64,000 bases of DNA from Streptomyces toyocaensis (GTDB taxonomy: Bacteria; Actinomycetota; Actinomycetes; Streptomycetales; Streptomycetaceae): assembly GCF_000725125.1 (NCBI RefSeq), contig NZ_JFCB01000005.1:124001-188000 (forward strand). The letters run 5' to 3'. Below, piece by piece: positions 43,644 to 51,283 of this stretch. Under the pieces are notes generated by a model that saw only the letters and a list, made by a program, of their open reading frames with translations, was not told the DNA's origin and did no database searches. Position 1 is the stretch's first letter, and every line of letters starts with the position of its first letter. The translations under genes and the position numbers were made by a program.

Positions 43644-44214
43644 GCCCAGGGTTCTACACCACGCGCCAGCAGCAGCCAGGCTTGCTCAGCCCTGCAACCG
43701 TCAACCGGGTCCGAACTCTCAAGCATCTACCGGGACCGGACACGGCAGCAGCCCGAGCATGATTCAAACTTTCTCTACTGGTTCAAGGCGGCTCGCCCTG
43801 CTCGCCGCGCGCGGCCCGGCCCCCGGCCGGGCCTGCGCTCCTGTCTCCGCCCCGCTCCAGCCCGGCCGGCGCCCGTGCCGCGCGCGCAGTAATCAGCCGC
43901 CTGACCTCAGAGAAGGGGTTCGTCGTGGCTGGGGCGGTCGGCTCCGCGGCTTTAGGCAGCCACTTTGGCGCGAGCCTCGAAGATCATGGCCCCAACGTCG
44001 TGCTTTACCGGGCAGGTCCACAGACTGCCCGACGCGCCGGAAGCTTACGGGGCCATGATCACTCGCGCCAAAGCAGCTCCAGCCCAAAGCCGCTCCACCG
44101 CCCTGAGTAGGTGCGCCTTCCCCATCCGCTCCTCAGAGAACTGTCGGCACGGACGGACCTTGACCTAAGCTGTACTGCCACTACGCCAGTTGACGGGGCA
44201 GGGGGGCCGAGGCC
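43644..44214. other. Intergenic region between element core and cargo
   Basis: 571 bp without a convincing gene. It has a very GC-rich block (43793-43890, CCCGGCC/GGCCGGG repeats) and then a long structured hairpin, listed separately. It marks the change from high-GC AICE core to lower-GC cargo. Confidence 0.5.
43963..44073. repeat. Long three-segment hairpin, possible structured RNA or MITE remnant
   Basis: Three nested inverted repeats are in register: CTTTGGCGCGAG (43963-43974) with CTCGCGCCAAAG (44062-44073); GATCATGGCCCC (43982-43993) with GGGGCCATGATC (44049-44060); and CGGGCAG (44009-44015) with CTGCCCG (44025-44031). All arms are perfect. The single 7-nt versus 1-nt asymmetry between the outer stems suggests selection for the fold. 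No gene overlaps it. Confidence 0.8.
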
Positions 44215-44556
44215 GTGATGCGGATCAGTATGGTTGGCCAGGGCGCTGAAGAAGAGCTGCGCTCACTCCGCGCATGGCTTCTCGAGGATCCAAACGTTCG
44301 CCGGCATGCGAAGGTGTCTTGGGAGACGTCGCAACCCCAACCCGGAACAATGGGAGCCGACGCATTTGCCGTGCTTCAATTGGTCACAGATAACTTCTGG
44401 CAAATCACTACCTTCTCAGTTACGTACGCTGCCTGGAGGAAAACTCGGGCCCGTGCACCTCGCGTGACAATCGAACACGACGGTAAATCCGTGACGATTG
44501 AGGGAAGTGACGCAGAAACACTTGAGCGCATCATCCGCTCACTGGGCGAGGAGTAG
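44215..44556 (+). CDS. EACC1-like protein (effector-associated constant component 1)
   Basis: A 113-residue small protein: MMRISMVGQGAEEELRSLRAWLLEDPNVRR, then GTMGADAFAVLQLVTDNFWQITTFSVTYAAWRKTR and RVTIEHDGKSVTIEGSDAETLERIIRSL. This matches the EACC1 pattern described in predicted NTP-dependent conflict systems of actinobacteria (N-terminal beta-hairpin, MGxxE/D central helix acting as membrane/effector-linked segment, C-terminal V(T/E)IE strand). It ends 8 bp before the caspase gene, so they are co-transcribed. EACC1 is usually encoded just before an effector such as a caspase or trypsin-like protease. Confidence 0.8.
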   Translation: MMRISMVGQGAEEELRSLRAWLLEDPNVRRHAKVSWETSQPQPGTMGADAFAVLQLVTDNFWQITTFSVTYAAWRKTRARAPRVTIEHDGKSVTIEGSDAETLERIIRSLGEE

Positions 44557-44563
44557 TCATTCC

Positions 44564-46330
44564 GTGGCCCTACCTCGCCCTGAAGACTCCCGTGCAGTAC
44601 TAATTGGCGTGAGCAGCTACACGCAATTGCCGCAACTCGCTGCAGTGCGAAACAACATCGAGACACTGAGGGATATTCTCACCTGTTCCGCTTCATGGAA
44701 CCTTTCGCCGGAGCACTGCACTGTCGTGCATGACCCTCGCACACCAGAGGAATTAGTGGACCCCATTTTGCATGGGGTCGAGGAAGCATCAGATACTCTC
44801 CTGGTTTACTATGCCGGTCATGGTTTAAAGGGGCCGAATAGGGGAGAACTACGCCTTACTCGGTCGACCTCTCGCGCAGGGGCTCCACACACCTCCACCG
44901 ATTACAACGACATTCGAGAAACATTGTTGGGATCGACAGCAAGCCGTCGCATTGTGATCCTCGACTGTTGCTATGCCGCCAGTGCTCTCGGTACCATGAC
45001 GGACCCTGCTAGCAGCATCGCCGATGACGCCCTTATCGAGGGAACGTATCTCATCGCCGCCGCAGGAGAAACAGAAGCTGCCATGGCAGAAGACGGCAGC
45101 GGGTTTACGGTATTCACCGGTGAACTCATCCGGCTCCTCAGTGAAGGAATTCCAGATTCTACACACGATCTGTTGGATCTGGATACCGTATTCAGCTACT
45201 TATATAGCACGCTCCGCTCCAAATCCCGCCCTCTGCCGCATAAGCGAGTGCGTAACTCCCTCGGCAAACTCGCGTTGGCTAGGAACTCATTCAGACACGC
45301 GAGAAAATGGACCATCACGGAGGAAAATCACGTAACATTCCCCGGTATCTCCCGATCTCAGAGTGAAGGCACCCTCCTCCCTGGAGGCGGTCAACGTAGT
45401 GAGCACTTAGATCCTTCCGAACCGTCTGGCACACCACTCACTCAGACCGTTGCACAGTTGCAGACTAGTGCAGCACCGCCTCTCGTGGCGTCGGCCGGAT
45501 TGGCGTCAGCGCCTAGTGAGCCCACAGTCAGCCTGGTCGGAAAAGCCGCAGCAACCGATCCAGCGTCTACTCCCCTTGCACCTGCCGGATCCGTCACTTG
45601 GCCAACCGCGCGACACCCTCGGTCGACAGTAGAGACGTCGCCAAATTCTCAGCATGCGAGATACGTTGAAATCTTGTGGCAAGGCATTCTGGAAAGAGTA
45701 AAGGAGCGGCGCCGCTTCGCCTGGATAATCCTTGCCCAAAATGCCAAGATCTCATCCTTTAATGGCGAGACCTTGGAGCTCTCTTTCACTAACGAGGCAG
45801 CTAGGGATTCCTACCGCTCGACCGGTATTGATGAACTCCTCAACCATGTGATTAACGACGACCTGAAGCTGGAATGGAAGGTTAAAGTATCCGTCGCCCT
45901 CGACCCCAAGCTCGGCCAGCAAATTTTGGGGTCGCCTTCTAAGACGAGACGTCCTGGAGAGTGGCCTGCCCTGTCCGTGAACAGTGGGGCTGTGCAGCCC
46001 GCAACGGGCCAGAACAAGGAACCTCAACCGGTTCCAATTGCCTGGCCACCCGTACGCAAGCCGCCACCTCCAGAGGACTTTCAACGAATTCAAGAACTCT
46101 GGCCCAAGGTGTTGGATGAGATAGGAAAGCGTCGACGCACTTTCTGGTACCTACTATCTCATGACTGTAAACCTGTAGGTGCAGCAGGGAAAAAGATCTT
46201 TCTCGGCTTCGACAATGAGCAGTCGAGGCTTGCATATCTATCAAGTGGCGCTGACAAGCTACTCGAAGATGTAGCGACGGAGATTCTTCGCTTCGCTTGC
46301 AAGATAGAGCCCGTGACGCTTTCTGAGTAG
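44564..46330 (+). CDS. Caspase-family protease fused to two DnaX gamma/tau-C-like domains
   Basis: A 588-residue protein from GTG 44564 (GGCGAGGAG upstream). The C14 caspase-like domain covers about 1-260: SRAVLIGVSSYTQLPQLAAVRNNI, catalytic His86 in YYAGHG and the catalytic Cys in VILDCCYAAS (135/136), then LIAAAGETEAA. A Pro/Ser/Thr linker (about 270-360) follows. Two related domains come next, about 365-450 (ILERVKERRRFAWIILAQNA) and about 504-588 (VLDEIGKRRRTFWYLLSHDC). Both look like the C-terminal domain of actinobacterial DNA polymerase III gamma/tau. At least four TTA codons and lower GC mark it as foreign. It probably acts as an effector controlled by EACC1. Confidence 0.82.
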   Translation: MALPRPEDSRAVLIGVSSYTQLPQLAAVRNNIETLRDILTCSASWNLSPEHCTVVHDPRTPEELVDPILHGVEEASDTLLVYYAGHGLKGPNRGELRLTRSTSRAGAPHTSTDYNDIRETLLGSTASRRIVILDCCYAASALGTMTDPASSIADDALIEGTYLIAAAGETEAAMAEDGSGFTVFTGELIRLLSEGIPDSTHDLLDLDTVFSYLYSTLRSKSRPLPHKRVRNSLGKLALARNSFRHARKWTITEENHVTFPGISRSQSEGTLLPGGGQRSEHLDPSEPSGTPLTQTVAQLQTSAAPPLVASAGLASAPSEPTVSLVGKAAATDPASTPLAPAGSVTWPTARHPRSTVETSPNSQHARYVEILWQGILERVKERRRFAWIILAQNAKISSFNGETLELSFTNEAARDSYRSTGIDELLNHVINDDLKLEWKVKVSVALDPKLGQQILGSPSKTRRPGEWPALSVNSGAVQPATGQNKEPQPVPIAWPPVRKPPPPEDFQRIQELWPKVLDEIGKRRRTFWYLLSHDCKPVGAAGKKIFLGFDNEQSRLAYLSSGADKLLEDVATEILRFACKIEPVTLSE

Positions 46331-46465
46331 CTTTTCGGGGCGCAAGCTGCGTTACATTATGGAGCGGGGGCCTTGACACCCTGCCGGCATCAAGGCCCCG
46401 TCCATTCATCGGCCCGTCGATCCTGAGATGATCAGTTGGAACTCCTAACGGAATGATCTTTCGCG

Positions 46466-47719
46466 TCAGGAGTCGAAGTCTGGCGAGGAAGCAACACGGC
46501 TGGCACGGAGCACCTGGGCAAGGGTCGAAAGCGCTTCGAAGACACCAAGGACCTCGCTGAGGAACTCCAGATATGTCATCCCTGAGGGGCTCTCATCGCT
46601 GACGATGCGGCCTGTCTGGAGGTCGTGATGTGCTGTCGCGTGCCCAATCGTGTTCCGGCGACGATTGTTGAGCAAGCTCTCAAATGACTCCCATCCTGGC
46701 ACTTGTGCCACATATGCGATCTTGTAGGCATTGGATAGTTTGTCGAACTTATCGAGGCTTCCGGGGCGTTGCTTCTCGGGTACGCGGTCGGGGTGGACGT
46801 CGCCGAAGTCGTCAGGGTTGCCGCGCTTCACCGAGTTCTGAGCTGCGACGAGCGACCAAAGGCACTTACAGGCGAGCTCGAATCCGTGCTGGTAGAGGTC
46901 CCTCACCAGCGAAAACTCGTCGCGGTAGAGCACTAGTTCATCGAAGGAACCCTTGTCGTTGGGCCCGAAGAACCTCCCGAGAAGCCCCATCTCCCAGGAC
47001 TCGTGATGCTCTACGAAACGGTTCAGTTCGGTGAATACATCTCGCTCCAGGATCGCCGAGGATTTCCCTCGGCGTCGAAAGGTCAGAAGGTGATCTCTGT
47101 GTCGTTCGATCGCCGCCAAGTGCTTCCGCGAAAATCGGCTGATCACCTGCGCGCTGGTGGTCCCCGTGGTCCCTGTGATCACCGTCGTCGCTGTTCCCAT
47201 GGCCTGGTAAGCAACAGTCGTTCGCTCGTGGCTCGTGTTCGGTTGCCATTTGAGCCCAAGCTGCTGCTGTGCGATGCGAGCGAACATATCGGTGTTGCCC
47301 TGGAGGTAGTACTGAAACAGCATGCGGACCTTGGGCCACATGACTTGGCTCGTCTCGAGCGCCGCACGCCGTTCGGACTCGAACTCCATAAAGGTGTGGT
47401 CGCCGAGGGCCTGGACGAGCGTCAGCGTTGGAAAGGCACCGTTCGGGGTGAACGTGTCGGCGTCGTAGCGCGATGGCACAAACGGATTGATAGTCACGAC
47501 GCGTGTGCCTGGAGATTCTGGCGCGGAGCCGTTCAGCACCTCGCACTCAATGTCGACACGGTGGTTCTGGAATTCAGTGCCCGACATTGAGCCTCTTATC
47601 GGCAGTCCGCAATGCGGGCAGGGAAGATAGAAGCGGGTTCTGCGGGTCGGTTCCACGCCCAGCCGGGCAACGAATGCTTCGCCACATCCGTGGCACTTGA
47701 GGTGATAGCGAGAGATCAC
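46466..47719 (-). CDS. Zinc-ribbon protein with Rx4H (HEPN-like) motif, unknown function
   Basis: A 417-residue soluble protein. The N-terminus has a CxxC...CxxC zinc ribbon (Cys9, Cys12, Cys34, Cys37: KCHGCGEAF and PCPHCG). The middle (about 120-290) is helical, with a Thr-rich TATTVITGTTGTTSAQ segment. Near the end RNTIGH (355-360) is an Rx4H pattern with a polar residue after the Arg, as in HEPN ribonucleases and HEPN-like sensors, within helix-rich surroundings. I cannot assign a family. It converges on the caspase gene inside the element's cargo region and has similarly reduced GC, so a defence role is plausible. Confidence 0.7.
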   Translation of the reverse strand: MISRYHLKCHGCGEAFVARLGVEPTRRTRFYLPCPHCGLPIRGSMSGTEFQNHRVDIECEVLNGSAPESPGTRVVTINPFVPSRYDADTFTPNGAFPTLTLVQALGDHTFMEFESERRAALETSQVMWPKVRMLFQYYLQGNTDMFARIAQQQLGLKWQPNTSHERTTVAYQAMGTATTVITGTTGTTSAQVISRFSRKHLAAIERHRDHLLTFRRRGKSSAILERDVFTELNRFVEHHESWEMGLLGRFFGPNDKGSFDELVLYRDEFSLVRDLYQHGFELACKCLWSLVAAQNSVKRGNPDDFGDVHPDRVPEKQRPGSLDKFDKLSNAYKIAYVAQVPGWESFESLLNNRRRNTIGHATAHHDLQTGRIVSDESPSGMTYLEFLSEVLGVFEALSTLAQVLRASRVASSPDFDS

Positions 47720-48075
47720 GGGACTAAGCTACTCCGTCGCGACGTGCCCCGCTCTCCAATTGATGATGGCGCGAGGGACCGACACCACCAGGGCGTAAGG
47801 GTCGGCCCACGCTCCGTCTCATTCAGCGCCGTTCACGACCGTTCAGGCGAGACCACGAGTCGGCTGCAACCCAAGAGCGACCTCCCATGAACCCAAGTGA
47901 GCGCCCCTGCACGCGGCCCACCGCCCCACCACCACAGAGTTGGGCAGCGTGCGCTCCCGAGCAACTGCCTTGGGCCACCGTGCATCGCTGCGCGGAGCAA
48001 TGCGCCTTCCACAGAGGCATGTGCCCGGCAATCCTGCACTGGTCCGCACGACGGTCGAGACCGGGGGTGGGAAAC
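47720..48075. other. Intergenic stretch in element cargo
   Basis: About 356 bp. A longer in-frame extension (GTG 47887) of the next gene runs through its second half, with a Pro/Cys-rich composition that I do not trust. Otherwise nothing is recognised. Confidence 0.35.
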
Positions 48076-48252
48076 GTGGCTCGTACGCAGTCCAGGTGTG
48101 GAGCTCTCACGGAGAAGGGCACTCGATGCCGGCGGCTGGCGATGATCGGTGCATCGCGATGCAACCTGCACCGTGGCGAGTGGTCGTCGTACACCATCGA
48201 TAAGCGCAAGGAAGCCGAACGCAAGGCGAAGACACGCAAGCGTCGCAAGTGA
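48076..48252 (+). CDS. Small Cys/His zinc-knuckle protein (DUF5763-like)
   Basis: A 58-residue protein from GTG 48076: VARTQSRCGALTEKGTRCRRLAMIGASRCNLHRG is the C-x(A)-T-x-K-G-x-x-C...C-x-x-H pattern of DUF5763-type zinc knuckles, and the tail (IDKRKEAERKAKTRKRRK) is strongly basic, so nucleic acid binding is likely. GGGTGGG lies 5 bases before the start. An in-frame start at 47887 would add 63 residues. Small proteins of this type are frequent in mobile elements. Confidence 0.6.
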   Translation: MARTQSRCGALTEKGTRCRRLAMIGASRCNLHRGEWSSYTIDKRKEAERKAKTRKRRK

Positions 48253-48352
48253 CCCAACCGGTGCGAGGTGACATCCATGGCTGACACCAACGACAGCGGA
48301 CAGCGGCGGCGTCGCGCGGTCTGACATGGCAGCTGCAGGGTGTCAGCGGGTC

Positions 48353-48889
48353 TCAGTCCTCGCCTACCTGCAGCAACACCACGGTGAAGGCCGCGCCGGT
48401 CCCGGCAACGACCCCATCGAAGGTATGCCGGGTGATCGGGTTCCACGCTCGTGCTCCGGGTGAGAGGTCAATGATGTTTGTGTACCAGGCGGCCTCGTAG
48501 CCCAGCAGACGGACAACACGTTCCGCGGCTCTACGGGCGTGGGCGCGGTCCCGGCGTGCTGGGCCCGGGAACACGAGGTCGTAGGTCGCCAGGTAGGTCA
48601 AGAGCTCCGCTGCGCGCTCAGCGTCGATCTGCAAGAGTGCGTCGTCAATCTCTACTGGTGTGTCCGGGCCGACTGCACCTTCCACTGCATACTGCTTCCA
48701 ACCCTCTTCAGCCTCGGCGGCCACTTGTCGAACGAGTCCCGGAACGGATCCGCCGGCATGGCCGACCACGCGGCCGAAGATTCCGTCCTCTCGCGACAGA
48801 GAGCCAGTAAGAGCGCGCAGTTCCGCAGCTACGTCCACCGTGCCATTCTCAACTGAGCCAGCCCCGACTCGGCCACGGCTGTGCCGCAT
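48353..48889 (-). CDS. Hypothetical protein near right end of the element
   Basis: A 178-residue acidic, mostly helical protein, with LRALTGSLSREDGIFGRVVGHAGGSVPGLVRQVAAEAEEGW and a helical DALLQIDAERAAELLTYLATYDLVFPGPARRDRAHARRAAERVVRLLG, then a beta-rich end (HTFDGVVAGTGAAFTVVLLQVGED). No signal peptide or membrane helix. I recognise no family. It is the last gene before attR; GC is higher than in the caspase region. Confidence 0.6.
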   Translation of the reverse strand: MRHSRGRVGAGSVENGTVDVAAELRALTGSLSREDGIFGRVVGHAGGSVPGLVRQVAAEAEEGWKQYAVEGAVGPDTPVEIDDALLQIDAERAAELLTYLATYDLVFPGPARRDRAHARRAAERVVRLLGYEAAWYTNIIDLSPGARAWNPITRHTFDGVVAGTGAAFTVVLLQVGED

Positions 48890-49372
48890 CGCGCGATCCG
48901 CGGTGAGTGTCTAACTGCGTGACAACGCCGACGAACAACGGCGGACGAGCGCGAACGTCAGCGAACCATCGGCGCAGGTGAGAGCCTCACCAGTGTAGTG
49001 CAGCACCAACGCCCAAGTTGCTTCGAAACGAAGAGGTCATCACCCAAGGTCTCCCCGCCACGCTTCCGCCGACGCGGCTTGCTCTGGACGACGGCATGAC
49101 AGCGTGGCCCGAGCGGGTGGGGGTGTAGCGAGGCACACGCGTGCCTCGTCGGTCGACGCGCCCGCCGTCGTGGCTGACTGTCGTCGGCTGAGGTTCAGAC
49201 GGGGAGCATCGAGCGTGTCGGCCGTCAGTCGAATGCGACAGAGTTGGGCCGTCCCTGGGCCGTCCGAGGCCGCTCATCAGGAGCCAACGACGACCAACGA
49301 CGACCACCAGACGCATAGCCTTGCCGTCTCTGAGCAGGGGAAACGCAGGTCACCAAGATCCCCGACAAGACC
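48890..49372. other. Non-coding right arm of the element
   Basis: About 480 bp with no convincing gene; the open frames in it have random codon use. A short reading frame ending ...QVTKIPDKTQGKKK leads into the attR copy of the gpmA tail. Confidence 0.45.
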
Positions 49373-49416
49373 CAGGGCAAAAAGAAGTAGCCCGCCCGCT
49401 GCAAGCCCCCTACCTG
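49373..49416. mobile_element. Candidate attR (duplicate of the gpmA 3' end)
   Basis: CAGGGCAAAAAGAAGTA (49373-49389) reproduces the last gpmA codons (QGKKK and stop) and AAGCCCCCTACCTG (49403-49416) its terminator start, with the same 30-nt spacing as at 33339-33382. Sequence to the left does not resemble gpmA, as expected for element|core|chromosome. Confidence 0.7.
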
Positions 49417-49441
49417 CGACTTCTTCGCTAGTAGGGGGCTT
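49403..49441. terminator. Original gpmA terminator displaced to the right of the element
   Basis: AAGCCCCCTAC (49403-49413) and GTAGGGGGCTT (49431-49441) form a perfect 11-bp stem with a 17-nt loop. Its left arm is shared with the terminator now behind gpmA. Confidence 0.8.
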
Positions 49442-49469
49442 ATGGCTGTCCCGGGGCTGTCTCTGGCCG

Positions 49470-49916
49470 TCAGACGTGGCGGTCACGCCGCCACTCGTAC
49501 GCACGGGGTGACGTCTCGACCACCTCACGGGGGTAGACATCACGTACCCGGGCGAGAAGGTGGCGCTGCTCAACGGCCCACGTCAGCGGCAGTACGGACA
49601 ACGGGAGAGTGACCGTGATTCCGGTCGACGGCCCGTCGTGCACGGACACCGAGAGGCCACCGCTCTCCCGGGGGGGAACGTCAGGGAAGGAGTCCGCCCG
49701 GAGTCGAGCCACGTGGCCAACCGTCGGGCCTCCAGCCCTGCCGAAGTCTCCTCCCAGTCCTCCAGGTCCTCAGGGAGGAGGGTCACCACGAAGGAGGCGT
49801 CGAGGGACTCCTCGGCCACGATGACGATCTTGCAGTCGAGGAGGTCGTGCCCGCTCAGGATTCCGGGCTGGGAGCGGCCCAGGACGCGTGAGTGTCGGTC
49901 AGCACGGATGATCTAA
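49470..49916 (-). pseudogene. Frameshifted DUF5959-like gene
   Basis: Two minus-strand frames join to one protein. The upstream part (about 49680-49916) reads RVLGRSQPGILSGHDLLDCK and LLPEDLEDWEETSAGLEARR; the downstream part (49470-49680) reads ESGGLSVSVHDGPSTGITVT and YPREVVETSPRAYEWRRD. The switch falls at or near the G7 run at about 49671-49677, so a one-base change broke the frame. A normal start codon is also missing upstream. The joined order matches the DUF5959 proteins of streptomycetes (about 150 aa). Sequencing error at the G-run is the main alternative. Confidence 0.65.
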
Positions 49917-49925
49917 GTTGGGTCG

Positions 49926-50507
49926 ATGCAGCCCTCCCCGTCGCCGCGAATACCGGCGAACAAGCTCCGGCCCGGGCGTCATTGGTATGCGACGGCGGCC
50001 GCGATCTCCGTCGTGCTGATCGTGCTGGGCCTGGCCATCGGCGTGCACCGGTTCAAGAACGTCCTGAACGCGGTGGATACGGACAACCGGTTCGCCGACG
50101 GCGACACCGTCACTCTGCGGCTCGATCCGGAACACGAGAAGGCGATCTGGATCAGGGATCAAGCTGCGTCGTCTCACCGGGCGTGCGACATCACCGGTCC
50201 GGGCGACCCCCGTCTCACCAGTCCCGGAATCGACGTGTTCCTCACCCGCGACGAGACCTGGAACCCGCTCCACGACATCGACGTGCCGCGGGCAGGCGAC
50301 TACGAGGTCACCTGCTCCTCTCAAGGAGTGCCGTCCCAGTACGCCATCGGGGATCCCGAAGGCTTCGTCACGTTCGGAGGATGGCTCGTGCCGGCCGTCT
50401 CTCTCCCGGTGCTCGGTGTCGGCATCGGCGTCGCGATCACCCTCGTCACCGCTTACCGCCGCAGAAGCCATCGCAAGCGGCTGCTCGCCGAACACCACGG
50501 CTCCTGA
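49926..50507 (+). CDS. Hypothetical two-helix membrane protein
   Basis: A 193-residue protein with a basic N-terminus, one helix at about 24-42 (AISVVLIVLGLAIGVH), an external domain (about 45-150) containing two Cys (RACDITG, EVTCSS) that could form a disulfide, and a second helix at about 152-172 (WLVPAVSLPVLGVGIGVAIT) followed by YRRRSHRKRLL. Such small beta-rich exported domains are common in Streptomyces with no assigned role. It follows the DUF5959 remnant divergently. Confidence 0.75.
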   Translation: MQPSPSPRIPANKLRPGRHWYATAAAISVVLIVLGLAIGVHRFKNVLNAVDTDNRFADGDTVTLRLDPEHEKAIWIRDQAASSHRACDITGPGDPRLTSPGIDVFLTRDETWNPLHDIDVPRAGDYEVTCSSQGVPSQYAIGDPEGFVTFGGWLVPAVSLPVLGVGIGVAITLVTAYRRRSHRKRLLAEHHGS

Positions 50508-50601
50508 AGCCAGGAGCCGCTTTGCCCTCCTGTGGGCACGGCGTAGCCGCCTGCCGGGAAACCTGGTTGAGCCCTCCGGGGCGGGTCGGAATACTCCTCG
50601 G

Positions 50602-50976
50602 ATGACCGACAGCGCGAAGCCCGAGGGCATGGAACAGGGTTGGGATGCACCCTGGTACCGCTTCCGCACGGACCGGTTCGAAGCGGCCTTCCTGCCTGAG
50701 CCGGATGAGGACCTGGAAGCCGTCTGCGACGTCGATGTCGACGTCAGGCTGGCGGACGGCTCGCGTTGGACAGCGACCGTGTTCACCGTCGCGGAGGTCG
50801 CGCGCCTGATGGAGGAGAGGGCTCAGACCGGTGAGAACCTGGGCGGCCGCTACTTCTGGTGCTCCGATGGCCTCATCGTCCGGGACCCCGGCATCGAGAA
50901 CATGGCCCAAGTGCTCGCCGGTCTGATCGACTCGGGCGAATACAGGCACGTACTCCAGCGGTGCGACGACGAGTAA
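50602..50976 (+). CDS. Hypothetical protein
   Basis: A 124-residue acidic soluble protein from the ATG at 50602, starting MTDSAKPEGMEQGWDAPWYR. It contains DVDVDVRLADGSRWTATVFTVAEVARLMEERAQTGENLGGRYFWCSDGLIV and ends HVLQRCDDE. A short family of similar proteins occurs in actinobacteria, often as immunity-like partners, but I cannot assign a function. There are in-frame codons upstream to about 50416 that lack protein-like character, so the ATG is chosen. Confidence 0.72.
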   Translation: MTDSAKPEGMEQGWDAPWYRFRTDRFEAAFLPEPDEDLEAVCDVDVDVRLADGSRWTATVFTVAEVARLMEERAQTGENLGGRYFWCSDGLIVRDPGIENMAQVLAGLIDSGEYRHVLQRCDDE

Positions 50977-51283
50977 CCGTCTCCGCCGGACGGGACCGGG
51001 ATCGAAGATCTCGTGTCCACCGGCCCCGGGGCGTGCGCCCAGCCGCGCTGTGCGGATCTTCCTCAGTCCGTGCACCTCGACGACTCCCGCGTCGTTGATC
51101 CCGGCCTCGAGTCCTGGCTCATCGGCGAAGCCGTCGGAGTGCGGCCGTGGCTGATCTCGCGGACAGTGGGAGGCGGGGGCGGAGCACACCGTGAGCAGAC
51201 GGTGGCGCCGTGTGACGGTGCTCGGGGAGGGACGTCGGCGCGGTGAGCCGTCCGTCGGACACCTCGAGAAGGAAGGCCCTGCC

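Larger units (their letters stand above)
33356..49402. mobile_element. Integrated actinomycete integrative and conjugative element (AICE), about 16 kb
   Basis: The region between the two gpmA-derived repeats carries the full AICE gene set in one orientation: int, xis, RepSA-like initiator, spd-type transfer/spread genes, TraB translocase and a regulator block. Cargo genes of lower GC fill the right third. The size and order (int nearest one att site, then xis, rep, spd, tra, regulators) match pSAM2-like elements. The boundaries depend on the att assignment; the left and right ends could each be wrong by tens of bases. Confidence 0.8.

Noticed and set aside
47823..48446. A 207-codon minus-strand frame across the zinc-knuckle gene
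   Set aside because: Arg/Gly/Ser-rich shadow translation without domain or start support.
48987..49316. A 109-codon minus-strand frame near attR
   Set aside because: Random-looking composition rich in Arg and Ser, no domain, and reduced codon bias.
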